Source of the DNA: Bacterioplanes sp.
GTDB taxonomy: Bacteria; Pseudomonadota; Gammaproteobacteria; Pseudomonadales; Oceanobacteraceae
Direction of reading: 5' to 3'
Assembly: GCA_014859445.1 (NCBI GenBank)
Contig: JACUUC010000003.1
Location: 87,753 to 151,752, forward strand
DNA length: 64,000 nucleotides
Part shown: positions 18,029 through 26,753 of the stretch, in pieces
Layout: the number at the start of each line of letters is the position of its first letter
Position numbering within the stretch: the first letter of the stretch is position 1
Translations under genes and position numbers: made by a program
Notes under the pieces: generated by a model
What the model saw: the letters and a program-made list of their open reading frames with translations, nothing else
Database searches by the model: none
Told to the model about the DNA's origin: nothing

Positions 18029-19057
18029 TTGAAACTGACGTCATTCACCAAAGTCGCTATTGCGGCCACGACGATTGCCTTATCGTTAAACGTACAAGCA
18101 GCACGCGACACCATTCAAGTAGCGGGCTCATCTACTGTGTTGCCATTTTCATCCATTGCGGCTGAAGAGTTTGGTAATAACTTTGCTCAGTTCCGTACGC
18201 CGGTCGTAGGTTCGGGCGGTTCTGGCGGTGGTTTACGTCAATTTTGTCAAGGCGTTGGTGCTAACACTATTGATATCGCGAACTCATCACGTTCGATTCG
18301 CCCGAATGAGCTTGCCAACTGCCATCAAAATGGTGTCAACCAAGTCATCGAAGTGAAAATTGGTTATGACGGTATCGTATTCGCTTCACGCATCGACGCA
18401 GGCGATTTCCACCTGAAACCAGAGCACGTCTTCTTAGCGCAAGCAGCTCAAGTACCGCAAAAAGGTAAAATGGTTGCCAACCCTTACACGCGTTGGAATC
18501 AGATTGACAAGTCACTGCCTAATCAAGAAATCATTTTGGCCATTCCTGGCTCAAACCACGGCACGCGTGAAGTGTATGAAGAGAACGTCATTTTAACTGG
18601 CTGCAATACCTTCAATGAAGTCAAAGCCATGGATCGCTCAGAGCGTAACAACTTCTGTTTGGCCATGCGTACCGACGGTCGAATCATTGAAATTGCAGGT
18701 GACTACACCGAAACCTTAGCACGCTTGCAAGCACAGCGTGATGCCATCGGCGTATTCGGTTTAAGCTTCTATGAATCAAACCGCGATCGCATCAAGGTCG
18801 CTACGGTATCAGGTGTTGTTCCGACTATTGATAACATCATTGCCGGTAGCTACCCCGTTTCACGCCCACTGTTCTTTTATATGAAAGGCGAGCACATTGG
18901 TGTTATCCCTGGCTTGCAAGAATTCGCTGAATTCTTTGTCTCTGAAGGCAATGCCGGCTTTGGCAGCCCATTAGAGCAAGCAGGTTTGATTCCTCTAGCG
19001 GATAACGAGCGTGACGAAGTGGTTAAAAACATTCGTTCGCGCACCGCGCTTAAATAA
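18029..19057 (+). CDS. pstS: Phosphate ABC transporter substrate-binding protein PstS
   Basis: This is the periplasmic high-affinity phosphate-binding protein. The 342-residue precursor has an N-terminal signal peptide (FTKVAIAATTIALSLNVQAA, cleavage near residue 24), then IQVAGSSTVLPFSSIAAEEF with the phosphate-binding SST turn and GSGGSGGGLRQFC, a glycine-rich phosphate loop. It starts at a TTG at 18029 preceded by AAGAGGAA, a strong ribosome site, so the unusual start codon is likely real. It belongs to the longer PstS type common in Pseudomonas-like bacteria. A Pho box lies upstream and a strong terminator just downstream, so excess pstS transcript over pstCAB is expected. Confidence 0.95.
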   Translation: MKLTSFTKVAIAATTIALSLNVQAARDTIQVAGSSTVLPFSSIAAEEFGNNFAQFRTPVVGSGGSGGGLRQFCQGVGANTIDIANSSRSIRPNELANCHQNGVNQVIEVKIGYDGIVFASRIDAGDFHLKPEHVFLAQAAQVPQKGKMVANPYTRWNQIDKSLPNQEIILAIPGSNHGTREVYEENVILTGCNTFNEVKAMDRSERNNFCLAMRTDGRIIEIAGDYTETLARLQAQRDAIGVFGLSFYESNRDRIKVATVSGVVPTIDNIIAGSYPVSRPLFFYMKGEHIGVIPGLQEFAEFFVSEGNAGFGSPLEQAGLIPLADNERDEVVKNIRSRTALK

Positions 19058-19080
19058 GCAAGCCGTTTTGCTCTATCCAC

Positions 19081-19106
19081 AAAAGGCACCCAATCGGGTG
19101 CCTTTT
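19081..19106 (+). terminator. Terminator/attenuator between pstS and pstC
   Basis: A perfect 11-bp stem AAAAGGCACCC/GGGTGCCTTTT with loop AATC, ending in TTTT, lies 23 bases after the pstS stop. It should reduce read-through into pstC. The stem is symmetrical, so it could act on either strand. Confidence 0.88.
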
Positions 19107-19172
19107 GTCATCTTACTGTCATAAATCCTTTTTACACTGACCGCCTCTAACTTGACGCTTTATGGAGCTCTT

Positions 19173-20567
19173 ATGAGTAATCTTACCCTGATGATAGTGT
19201 TACTGGCTGTGTTAGCCATTACCTATCAACTTGGTCTAGTACGAACTCGGCAAATTGCTGGGCATAATGCCACACTCAGAATGCACTCACGCCCTCATCA
19301 TTATGGTGTGATGGTTGGTCTGTGGACGGTTCTACCGGCTTTTTTCATCTTCATTATTTGGAGCTGGAGCGCCCCTTGGGCTCTGAATCAGTTATTGATT
19401 GCGCAATTACCCGAGCATATTGTCAACGACCCTCAAGAGCTACGCGTCGCCATACGTCGCATCAGCAATCTCGCTGCCAATTTCGGTATCGTCAGTGAAG
19501 CGGCGACCTGGGAAATACAAGCCGCTACGTTTTTAAGCGATGCGAGACAACTCAGCCAAACTCTGATGCTGGCCTTAATGACCACCGTGGCCGCTGCTGG
19601 GGCCTTGTATGGGTATCGCTCTATTTCTCCACTGTATCGCGCCCGCAATCACATTGAAAAAATACTGCAAATTGTGCTTGTGATTTGTTCGAGTATCGCC
19701 GTACTGACAACCTTAGGTATCGTTTTATCCATGGTGGGCGAGTCGTTACGCTTCTTCAGCTTTGTCAGTCCTATGGACTTTTTCTTTGGTACAACCTGGA
19801 ATCCCCGCTTCTCCACGGCCGGCGTTGGCGAAGGCTCTTTAACGGGTGATCAAGGCAGTTTCGGCATGTTGCCTTTGCTCGCGGGTACCTTCTTAATTGC
19901 CTTAGTCGCCATGAGTGTCGCCATTCCATTAGGCTTATTAGCTGCCATCTATTTAGCCGAATATGCATCCCCAAAAATGCGTGCAACCGCAAAACCCATC
20001 ATCGAAATGCTCGCGGGTATTCCCACCATCGTTTATGGTTTTTTTGCCTTGGTCACCGTAGGGCCGTTTTTGTCCATGCTCGGTGCGCACATTGGGTTAG
20101 ACATTCGTGCGACATCGGCACTCACTGCCGGTGTTGTGATGGGCATTATGATCATTCCGTTCATTTCCTCGCTTTCCGACGACATCATTACGCAAGTGCC
20201 TAAGTCACTGCGTGACGGCTCACTCGGTCTCGGCGCCACCAAATCGGAAACCATTCGCAAGGTCGTTCTTCCAGCGGCATTGCCCGGAATTGTCGGTGCC
20301 ATACTACTGGGCGCCAGTCGCGCCATTGGTGAAACCATGATTGTGGTGTTGGCCGCCGGTAACAGCCCGAGCTTAACGGCTAACCCATTTGAAGCGGTTT
20401 CAACGATCACCGTGACCATTGTTAATCAGCTAACGGGCGATAACGATTTTGCCAGTCCGCAGTCTCTGGTGGCCTTTGCGTTAGGTTTAACACTGTTCGC
20501 TATCACCTTAATTTTAAATGTCATCGCTTTGGTGATTGTCCGTAAATACCGTGAGCAATACGAGTAA
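19173..20567 (+). CDS. pstC: Phosphate ABC transporter permease PstC
   Basis: This is an inner-membrane permease subunit for phosphate import. From the ATG at 19173 (GGAG five bases before it; a TTG at 19152 is less likely) the product has 464 residues, well above the about 320 of enteric PstC. The extra length is N-terminal: two early membrane segments and a periplasmic region (about 1-170) before the standard six-helix permease core. The core holds the EAA-like cytoplasmic loop around IPKSLRDGSLGLGATKSETI-type sequence (here VPKSLRDGSLGLGATKSETI) and GASRAIGETMIVVLAAG. It overlaps no gene and is followed three bases later by pstA, indicating an operon. Confidence 0.94.
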   Translation: MSNLTLMIVLLAVLAITYQLGLVRTRQIAGHNATLRMHSRPHHYGVMVGLWTVLPAFFIFIIWSWSAPWALNQLLIAQLPEHIVNDPQELRVAIRRISNLAANFGIVSEAATWEIQAATFLSDARQLSQTLMLALMTTVAAAGALYGYRSISPLYRARNHIEKILQIVLVICSSIAVLTTLGIVLSMVGESLRFFSFVSPMDFFFGTTWNPRFSTAGVGEGSLTGDQGSFGMLPLLAGTFLIALVAMSVAIPLGLLAAIYLAEYASPKMRATAKPIIEMLAGIPTIVYGFFALVTVGPFLSMLGAHIGLDIRATSALTAGVVMGIMIIPFISSLSDDIITQVPKSLRDGSLGLGATKSETIRKVVLPAALPGIVGAILLGASRAIGETMIVVLAAGNSPSLTANPFEAVSTITVTIVNQLTGDNDFASPQSLVAFALGLTLFAITLILNVIALVIVRKYREQYE

Positions 20568-20570
20568 CTT

Positions 20571-21935
20571 ATGAACATGAATAGCAACAACGGCTCGGTT
20601 TCCGATAACCAGCTGATCAAAAACAAAGTCGCTGCGTCATTGGCTCGCCGCCATCGCCAAGAAAAATTGCTGCGCGGCACGGGCTTGGCCGCAGTACTCA
20701 TTAGTTTGGCGTTAGTATCCTTACTGTTTATTAATATATTTTCAAAGGGACTTCCTGCGTTTTGGCAAACCAGCATCACCCTGGACATTTACTTTGATCC
20801 GAGTGTGCTGCAAATCAGCGAAAAGCCGGTACAGCGTGCCGATGAGCACGACAACGCATTTCGTCAACGCGATTTAGAATGGCGCAGTGAAGTGGGACGC
20901 ATTAATTTTAATCGTCTGATTTCGACGGCACTCATGGATGTATTACCGGATGCCGAACAGCATCGTCGACATGTTTTGCGCATGGTCACCTCGGGAGAGC
21001 GCTTCGCACTGCGCGATATGGTCATCAATGATCCCAGTATCATTGGCAGCACTCAACGCCTGCACTTGCTCACCGACGCCAACATTGATGTTTGGATAAA
21101 GGGCAATATTGATCGCAGCTTACCCGATCATCAACAACAGCTGTCGCCCATTGTGCGTCAATGGGCAGACGCTCTGTATGCCAATGGTACGATCAAAAAT
21201 CGGTTCAGCTTCGCTCTATTTATGAATCCTGACTCACGCAGTTCGTTAGCGTCGGCGGGCCTTGCCGGAGCCTTCATGGGTTCGCTGTTCATGATGCTGA
21301 TTGTCATGTTCTTAGCGGTACCACTGGGCGTTGCCGCAGCCATTTACTTAGAAGAATTTGCGCCTCGTAATAAACTAACCGACTTGATTGAAGTGAACAT
21401 CAACAACTTAGCAGCCGTGCCTTCTATTGTATTTGGCTTGTTAGGTGCAGCCGTTTTTATTGGCATGTTTAACTTGCCCATGTCGACACCGCTCGTGGGC
21501 GGCTTGGTGTTGTCTTTAATGACACTGCCAACGGTCATTATTGCCACCCGTTCGTCGTTAAAAGCCATCCCGCCCTCGATTCGTCAGGCGGCTCTCGGCT
21601 TAGGTGCATCGAAAATGCAAACCATTTTCCATCACGTTTTACCCTTGGCCATTCCCGGTATTCTGACTGCCTCTATTCTGGGGGTTGCACAAGCCTTGGG
21701 CGAAGCCGCACCACTGTTATTAATTGGTATGAAGTCATTCGTGGCAACCGTGTCAGTGAGTCCAATGGAACAATCGACAGCATTACCTGTACAGATTTTC
21801 TTATGGCAGGGAAATGAGTTACGTAACTTTTTTGAAGCGCGCACCTCAGCCGCCATCATTGTATTACTCACGTTGATGATCAGCCTCAATGCCGTTGCCA
21901 TTTGGCTGCGTAAACGCTTTGAACAACGTTGGTAA
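20571..21935 (+). CDS. pstA: Phosphate ABC transporter permease PstA
   Basis: This is the second membrane permease of the phosphate importer, starting three bases after pstC. The 454 residues exceed the about 296 of enteric PstA. After a first membrane helix (LAAVLISLALVSLLFINIF, about 42-62) comes a roughly 150-residue soluble, probably periplasmic insert (about 65-225), then the conserved permease core with IYLEEFAPRNKLTDLIEVNI, AVPSIVFGLLGAAVF, PPSIRQAALGLGASKMQTI (the cytoplasmic EAA loop) and LGEAAPLLLIG. The extended form is known in Pseudomonas-type Pst systems; the role of the insert is unclear. Confidence 0.94.
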   Translation: MNMNSNNGSVSDNQLIKNKVAASLARRHRQEKLLRGTGLAAVLISLALVSLLFINIFSKGLPAFWQTSITLDIYFDPSVLQISEKPVQRADEHDNAFRQRDLEWRSEVGRINFNRLISTALMDVLPDAEQHRRHVLRMVTSGERFALRDMVINDPSIIGSTQRLHLLTDANIDVWIKGNIDRSLPDHQQQLSPIVRQWADALYANGTIKNRFSFALFMNPDSRSSLASAGLAGAFMGSLFMMLIVMFLAVPLGVAAAIYLEEFAPRNKLTDLIEVNINNLAAVPSIVFGLLGAAVFIGMFNLPMSTPLVGGLVLSLMTLPTVIIATRSSLKAIPPSIRQAALGLGASKMQTIFHHVLPLAIPGILTASILGVAQALGEAAPLLLIGMKSFVATVSVSPMEQSTALPVQIFLWQGNELRNFFEARTSAAIIVLLTLMISLNAVAIWLRKRFEQRW

Positions 21936-22004
21936 GCTCAGTATTAACCGAACAAACATACATTCAGCCAACCGCTGTAAACTTATAGATTGATGGAACA
22001 GGTC

Positions 22005-22775
22005 ATGAAAACGAACTCTACATTAAAAATGAAAGCTGAAAATGTTCGCGTTTTTTACGGTGCGAATGAAGCCATCAAAGGCATTGATATGAATGTCTAT
22101 CAAAACGAAGTACTGGCCTTCATTGGCCCTTCTGGTTGTGGTAAGTCCACCTTCTTACGTTGTTTAAATCGTATGAATGACACCATCGACCAATGCCGTG
22201 TGACGGGCCTGATCGAATTGGATGGTCAAGACATGTACGATCCACGCTTAGATGTCGTACAGTTACGCGCACAAATTGGCATGGTTTTTCAAAAACCCAA
22301 CCCCTTCCCTAAATCCATATACGACAACATCGCCTATGGTCCAAAGCTGCATGGACTGGCCAGCAAAAAATCGGAATTGGATGACATTGTCGAATCCAGT
22401 TTACAAAAAGCGGGGTTATGGAAAGAAGTGAAAGATCGCCTCGATCAGCCCGGCACTGGGCTTTCTGGTGGTCAACAACAGCGTTTATGCATCGCCAGAA
22501 CCATTGCGGTCAGTCCCGAAGTGATTCTTATGGACGAGCCATGCTCCGCTTTAGACCCCATTGCAACGTCCATTATCGAAGAACTTATCGACGAGTTGAA
22601 AGCCAACTACACGATTGTCATGGTCACACACAACATGCAACAAGCAGCGCGTGTTTCTGACCGTACCGCATTCTTTCACATGGGCGAAATGATAGAGATT
22701 GGCAGCACCACAGAGATGTTTACCAAACCCAACAACAAACGCACCGAAGACTACATCACTGGTCGATATGGTTAA
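22005..22775 (+). CDS. pstB: Phosphate ABC transporter ATP-binding protein PstB
   Basis: This is the ATPase subunit of the phosphate importer at the cytoplasmic membrane. From the ATG at 22005, which has GGAA six bases before it, the protein has 256 residues, matching PstB; in-frame TTG/ATG codons at 21990 and 21993 would add a few residues. Motifs are Walker A GPSGCGKS (41-48), Q loop [19 protein letters not shown] (typical of PstB), signature [13 protein letters not shown], Walker [14 protein letters not shown] and the switch His in [14 protein letters not shown]. The gap to pstA is 69 bases; it is followed by phoU after 23. Confidence 0.96.
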   Translation: MKTNSTLKMKAENVRVFYGANEAIKGIDMNVYQNEVLAFIGPSGCGKSTFLRCLNRMNDTIDQCRVTGLIELDGQDMYDPRLDVVQLRAQIGMVFQKPNPFPKSIYDNIAYGPKLHGLASKKSELDDIVESSLQKAGLWKEVKDRLDQPGTGLSGGQQQRLCIARTIAVSPEVILMDEPCSALDPIATSIIEELIDELKANYTIVMVTHNMQQAARVSDRTAFFHMGEMIEIGSTTEMFTKPNNKRTEDYITGRYG

Positions 22776-22798
22776 TCAACGTCAGCGAGGATATTGCA

Positions 22799-23512
22799 AT
22801 GAATAAAATTACTGGACATTACTCTCATGCGTATGACGATGAATTAAATGAAGCGGTTGATCGTTTGATTCGGATGGGTGCGTTAGTGGGCGAACAATTA
22901 CAAGATGCGATCAAAGCCTTTATTAAAGGCGATCGAGAGCTAGCCTCTCAGGTTATTCAAACCGATCGCAAAGTGAACGCGCAAGAAATTGATATTGAAG
23001 AACACTGCCTTGATATCATCGCACGGCGACAACCCACCGCCATTGACCTGCGGTTAATCGTTGGCGTGTTAAAAAGTATTAACGACGTCGAACGGATTGG
23101 CGATCAAGCGGAGCATATTGCGAAACAGTTACTGGACGAAGACTGTCAGCGGCCAACCGATGCACAGCTTGAAGACATCGACATGATGGGCGACAAAGTG
23201 TTAAACATGCTGCAACAAGCCCTGCTGTCCTTTCAACGTATGGATCCTGCACTGGCCTTAGATGTGCTCAAACAGGACCGACTGGTCGATCACGACTATG
23301 GCCGGATATTACGTCACAACTTAACCTATATGCTGGAAGATACTCGCCAAATTACGCGTGGATTGCACCTCATTTGGGTTGCACGTGCCCTTGAGCGTAT
23401 TGGTGATCATGCGCAAAATATTTGTGAATTCAGCATTTTCATTACAAAAGGACGCAATGTTAGCCATTTAACCGAAGACGAAGTGGATGCTGTGGTGCAC
23501 GACAAAGTCTAA
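22799..23512 (+). CDS. phoU: Phosphate signalling and transport regulator PhoU
   Basis: PhoU is a cytoplasmic metal-binding helical protein that links Pst transport to PhoR/PhoB signalling. The 237-residue product has the two-repeat three-helix-bundle layout, with the two E/DxxxD-type metal motifs in RLIVGVLKSINDVERIGDQAEHIAK (about 82-106) and the matching second repeat VARALERIGDHAQNICEFSIFI. The start at 22799 follows GCGAGGATATTGCA. It is the last gene of the pstCAB-phoU unit; phoBR are not in the window. Confidence 0.96.
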   Translation: MNKITGHYSHAYDDELNEAVDRLIRMGALVGEQLQDAIKAFIKGDRELASQVIQTDRKVNAQEIDIEEHCLDIIARRQPTAIDLRLIVGVLKSINDVERIGDQAEHIAKQLLDEDCQRPTDAQLEDIDMMGDKVLNMLQQALLSFQRMDPALALDVLKQDRLVDHDYGRILRHNLTYMLEDTRQITRGLHLIWVARALERIGDHAQNICEFSIFITKGRNVSHLTEDEVDAVVHDKV

Positions 23513-23547
23513 ACAGACCCGTGTATTCCGTTTGTTTATTTTCTATT

Positions 23548-23570
23548 CAAGGGCCATTAGGCCCTTGTTT
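23548..23570 (+). terminator. Terminator after phoU
   Basis: Perfect 8-bp stem CAAGGGCC/GGCCCTTG with loop ATTA followed by TTT, 35 bases after the phoU stop. Confidence 0.8.
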
Positions 23571-23627
23571 CATATAAGCGCAGTAAACCCATATTGGATA
23601 TACGTACAGCAAAGAATCGCCCCCTCA

Positions 23628-23645
23628 AATTCATAAAACTGTCAT
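23628..23645 (+). promoter_or_regulatory. Pho-box-like site upstream of the porin gene
   Basis: AATTCATAAAACTGTCAT has a perfect downstream half site CTGTCAT and a weaker upstream one (AATTCAT, TCAT conserved) at the correct 11-base spacing. It lies 88-105 bases before the porin start, between the phoU terminator and the gene, which suggests a separate PhoB-controlled promoter. Confidence 0.6.
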
Positions 23646-23732
23646 AAAAAAAACATGAATCCGTAACACACGGTTTCGATAATAACCTCACTGAATTGAT
23701 TGATGTTATTTATCTTACTTGGAGTGTTACTC

Positions 23733-24767
23733 ATGAAAACCATCAAAACATCCGTATTGGCCGCTGCAATTGCATCTGTGTTTGCAGTGCCTGCGATGGC
23801 TAATGATGTGAACGTCAAAATTTCTGGTCGTGCCCACATGTCCGTTGATCAACTGGACAATGGCAATGACAGCGGCACCAACGTATCAAGCAACTCAAGC
23901 CGTTTACGCTTTGCAGCTAACACCAAAGTGACGGAAGATCTTGAAGTGATGATGCAATTGGAACAAAACATTCGTTTTGATCAAAGCGGTGGTAATTTTG
24001 CAACGCGTGACTCATTCCTTGGCTTAAAAGGTGATTTTGGTACTGTTCGCCTGGGTTTCTTTGACACCCCATTAAAAGCCGTTCGTGGTCAAACCGACAT
24101 GTTCGGTGACCGTATCGGTGATGCACGTAACATGACCAACGTACCTACCGGTGTCCGCAATGCGAACTTTGATAACCGTCAGCTTAATGGCATTCATTAT
24201 CGTACTCCGTCTTTCAGCGGTGTCACGGTAGACGTTCAATACACACCACACAACAATAGCACCACGAACGTTGACAATGAAAATTCGGCCTACAGCACAT
24301 CTATCAGCTATCGTGCGAAAGGCATTTATGCAGCGTTAGCTTACGAAAGTTATGAAAACAGTGCAGCTGGTGCAGATGACCCAACAGCGATTCGCCTAGG
24401 TGTGAGCTACGATCTCAGCCAACAAGTCAAAGTGTCTGGCTTGTATCAACAGGCCAGCAATGTGACAGGCGGTGATCGTTCGGTTTGGGGTTTGGGTTCT
24501 AGCTACAAAATGAACGACATTACCTTGCGTGGTCAGTTCTACCAAGCAGGCGATGCCGATGCAAATGACAGCGGCGCGAGCATGTTAGCACTGGGTGTCG
24601 ATCGTAACTACGGCCGTACATTGACCTTATATGCTGCTTACGCCATCACCATGAACGGTAAAGCAGCAAACTACACGGTAGCCAGCGGTGGCCGCGACAC
24701 CCGCTTAACGGCTATTGCCGGTGAAGACAGCTCTGCTTTCTCACTGGGTATGGTGTATAACTTCTAA
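23733..24767 (+). CDS. Outer-membrane porin (probably phosphate-starvation inducible)
   Basis: This is a trimeric-type general/anion porin in the outer membrane. From the ATG at 23733 (GGAG eight bases upstream) the precursor has 344 residues with a 23-residue signal peptide ending VPAMA before NDVNVKISGRAHMSVDQ. The body is a Gram-negative porin beta barrel: repeated short amphipathic strands such as SSRLRFAANTKVTEDLEVMMQLE, the eyelet loop FFDTPLKAVRGQTDMFGDRIGD, and a C-terminal strand FSLGMVYNF ending in the terminal Phe used by the Bam machinery. Its place after pst-phoU with its own Pho-box-like site suggests a phosphate-uptake role, which is inference; no OprP-type lysine ladder can be judged by eye. 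Confidence 0.9.
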   Translation: MKTIKTSVLAAAIASVFAVPAMANDVNVKISGRAHMSVDQLDNGNDSGTNVSSNSSRLRFAANTKVTEDLEVMMQLEQNIRFDQSGGNFATRDSFLGLKGDFGTVRLGFFDTPLKAVRGQTDMFGDRIGDARNMTNVPTGVRNANFDNRQLNGIHYRTPSFSGVTVDVQYTPHNNSTTNVDNENSAYSTSISYRAKGIYAALAYESYENSAAGADDPTAIRLGVSYDLSQQVKVSGLYQQASNVTGGDRSVWGLGSSYKMNDITLRGQFYQAGDADANDSGASMLALGVDRNYGRTLTLYAAYAITMNGKAANYTVASGGRDTRLTAIAGEDSSAFSLGMVYNF

Positions 24768-24792
24768 GCCTTACTGAGAAATTCAGCGTACC

Positions 24793-24823
24793 AAAAGCCA
24801 GTCGATTACGACTGGCTTTTTTT
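24793..24823 (+). terminator. Terminator after the porin gene
   Basis: Perfect 12-bp stem AAAAGCCAGTCG/CGACTGGCTTTT with loop ATTA and a run of T residues, 26 bases after the porin stop. It also separates the porin from the convergent LysR gene. Confidence 0.9.
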
Positions 24824-24836
24824 ATAGATGACTGAG

Positions 24837-25805
24837 TTACAGTTCAGGTTGTAATAACCGTGAAAACACCCATGATTGCTGTTCCGGACTGTTGGCTTGC
24901 AGCAATTGTTTTTCGAGTTCGGCCACTTCACTAACAATAAAATCGATAAAACGACGCACTTTCTGCGGTAAATACTCACGTGATGGGTAGGCCAATGACA
25001 AGGCTTGTGGTTTCAACTCCCACTCATCAAACAAAGGGACTAAATGCCCTGACAACACATACTCACCGGCCAATAAATACGGCAGTTCACAAATACCGGC
25101 ACCGTGAAGCGCACTGTTCAACGCACTGGCGATTAAATTGGTGGTGATATTGGGTTCGACTTTTACCGTCATGACGTGCTGTGTCTGGCGATGCGCCAAC
25201 TGATAGACCTGGGCTTGGCTGCCCTCCCCCACCTTCACACAACGTAACTGTGATAAGTCCTCTGGTGATTTGGGTGTCGACACCGTCGACAAATAACGAG
25301 GACTGGCACACAGTACCGAATCGGATTTCATCAAGGTGCGCGCAATCAAACTGGAATCAGGCAGCTCTCCGACGTACACGCCGATATCAAACCCTTCTTC
25401 AATGAGATTGATTTGCCGTTCGGTATGGACGATTTCAAGACGCACATCGGGATACTGCTGTTGGTAACGCGCCAAGTAATGCCCCATCACCCCACTGCCC
25501 GCAAACATGGGCACCGCGATGCGCAACAAGCCATGCGCATCATGTGCATGGTCGCTCACGCGCTCGTGCACTGCGGCAATACCACTCAGCAACCCACGGC
25601 AGCCGTCGTAGTATTCCGCACCCACTTCCGTCAAATGCAGTTGCCGCGTACTGCGTTGCAGCAAGCGACAGCCAATGCTGGCTTCTAAGTCGGCCACCAT
25701 CCGGCTAACGCGAGATTTGGGCATGCCCAGCACCTTACCAGCTGACGTAAAACTGCCTTCATCCACAACGCGAATGAATACGGCCAACTGGTTTAAATCG
25801 AGCAT
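24837..25805 (-). CDS. LysR-family transcriptional regulator
   Basis: This is a DNA-binding regulator of 322 residues. The N-terminal winged helix-turn-helix is MLDLNQLAVFIRVVDEGSFTSAGKVLGMPKSRVSRMVADLEASIG (residues 1-45), followed by the linker RLLQRSTRQLHLTEVG and a type-2 periplasmic-binding-like effector domain (about 90-300). The helix signature PKSRVSRMV places it near the AaeR/DhpR-like group whose members often control neighbouring genes, but no divergent metabolic gene is present here (the divergent neighbour is a repeat lipoprotein). The start ATG at 25805 has a GGGG ribosome site. Target and inducer are unknown. Confidence 0.92.
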   Translation of the reverse strand: MLDLNQLAVFIRVVDEGSFTSAGKVLGMPKSRVSRMVADLEASIGCRLLQRSTRQLHLTEVGAEYYDGCRGLLSGIAAVHERVSDHAHDAHGLLRIAVPMFAGSGVMGHYLARYQQQYPDVRLEIVHTERQINLIEEGFDIGVYVGELPDSSLIARTLMKSDSVLCASPRYLSTVSTPKSPEDLSQLRCVKVGEGSQAQVYQLAHRQTQHVMTVKVEPNITTNLIASALNSALHGAGICELPYLLAGEYVLSGHLVPLFDEWELKPQALSLAYPSREYLPQKVRRFIDFIVSEVAELEKQLLQANSPEQQSWVFSRLLQPEL

Positions 25806-25961
25806 CCCCTTTCCCCTTTACAATGGCTTGACTGAAATAATCAAATTTATTCTTATAAATCAATATCTTATAAAATATTGTCACTTTTTTGAAACGCTAG
25901 TACCTAGTGTAACTTCATGTTACGATTAGGCCAATACAACAATAATAAATTAGGCATCACC

Positions 25962-26609
25962 ATGACTGTATCGAGAACTTCGTCGTTACTGGCGATTGCG
26001 TTAAGTACAGCGCTAACGGCCTGTGGCAGTGGATCGTCCAATGGCATTCCATCATCCAATACACAAAGCGAGCCAACTGCGCCGATTGCTGACGCCAATA
26101 AAAATACCCCATCGCAACAAGCCATCCAATGGGCCAGTATTACCGATAATGGCTTATCGCAATGCATTCAACAAACTGGGGTGCGATGGCAAGCAGAACT
26201 GCAATTGCTAGAATGTCCGCAGCAACACATTACGTCATTACAAGGCCTAGAACAGTTTTCTCAGCTGCGGGTTTTAAATCTGAGTCAAAATCAGCTCAGC
26301 CATATTGATGAACTGACCACGCTAAACCAATTGACCTACTTGGATGTCAGTCACAACAAAATTACCCAGCTCGATGCACTGGCACCTCTGCAACAACTGC
26401 GCACACTGAAGGCCAGCCATAATAAAGTAATGAACATTGATGCCCTAGAGCCACTTACACACATACAGCGCCTCTACATCAATCACAATCACATTCGTGA
26501 TTTAAATGGCTTAGCCAAAGCACCCGCATTGCAATTTTTAGTAGCGAACAATAACCCGGCTACATTACCCAGCGAACTGCCTCAGCAACTGCAATCGTTT
26601 GTGCTGTAA
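25962..26609 (+). CDS. Leucine-rich-repeat lipoprotein
   Basis: This is a predicted envelope lipoprotein. From the ATG at 25962 the 215-residue product has a signal with lipobox ALTAC (Cys 21) and a low-complexity Ser/Asn linker, then a domain containing an N-terminal cap (SLSQCIQQT-like, here GLSQCIQQTG) and about five 22-residue leucine-rich repeats of the SDS22/internalin type: LRVLNLSQNQLSHIDELTTL, LTYLDVSHNKITQLDAL, LRTLKASHNKVMNIDAL, IQRLYINHNHIRDLNGL and a final LQFLVANNN. Such repeats form protein-binding arcs. A start 15 codons upstream would bury the signal peptide. The neighbouring LysR gene is divergent. The partner and function are unknown. Confidence 0.85.
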   Translation: MTVSRTSSLLAIALSTALTACGSGSSNGIPSSNTQSEPTAPIADANKNTPSQQAIQWASITDNGLSQCIQQTGVRWQAELQLLECPQQHITSLQGLEQFSQLRVLNLSQNQLSHIDELTTLNQLTYLDVSHNKITQLDALAPLQQLRTLKASHNKVMNIDALEPLTHIQRLYINHNHIRDLNGLAKAPALQFLVANNNPATLPSELPQQLQSFVL

Positions 26610-26646
26610 CTCAGATCAATTCCAAGATTTTCGACACACGCTCACT

Positions 26647-26687
26647 AAAAAAGCCCTCATGATGATGCATCATGAGGGCTTTTTTTG
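26647..26687. terminator. Bidirectional terminator between the LRR lipoprotein and the lectin operon
   Basis: A perfect 18-bp inverted repeat with a 3-base loop (arms beginning AAAAAAGCCCTCATGATG) gives T runs on both strands. It ends the plus-strand lipoprotein gene and, from the other side, the long minus-strand operon whose last stop is at 26754. A further small hairpin at 26718-26736 lies between. Confidence 0.9.
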
Positions 26688-26753
26688 GTGGGTTCGAAGT
26701 CAGCGCCGTTACTTTTTGAGGCTCGTGTTGAGCCTCTCACTTAGGATGCACCA

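Noticed and set aside
26718..26736. GAGGCTC-GTGTT-GAGCCTC hairpin 18 bases after the last lectin-operon gene as a terminator.
   Set aside because: On the minus strand the stem is followed by A residues, not T, so it is not an intrinsic terminator; the 18-bp hairpin at 26647-26687 fits that role.
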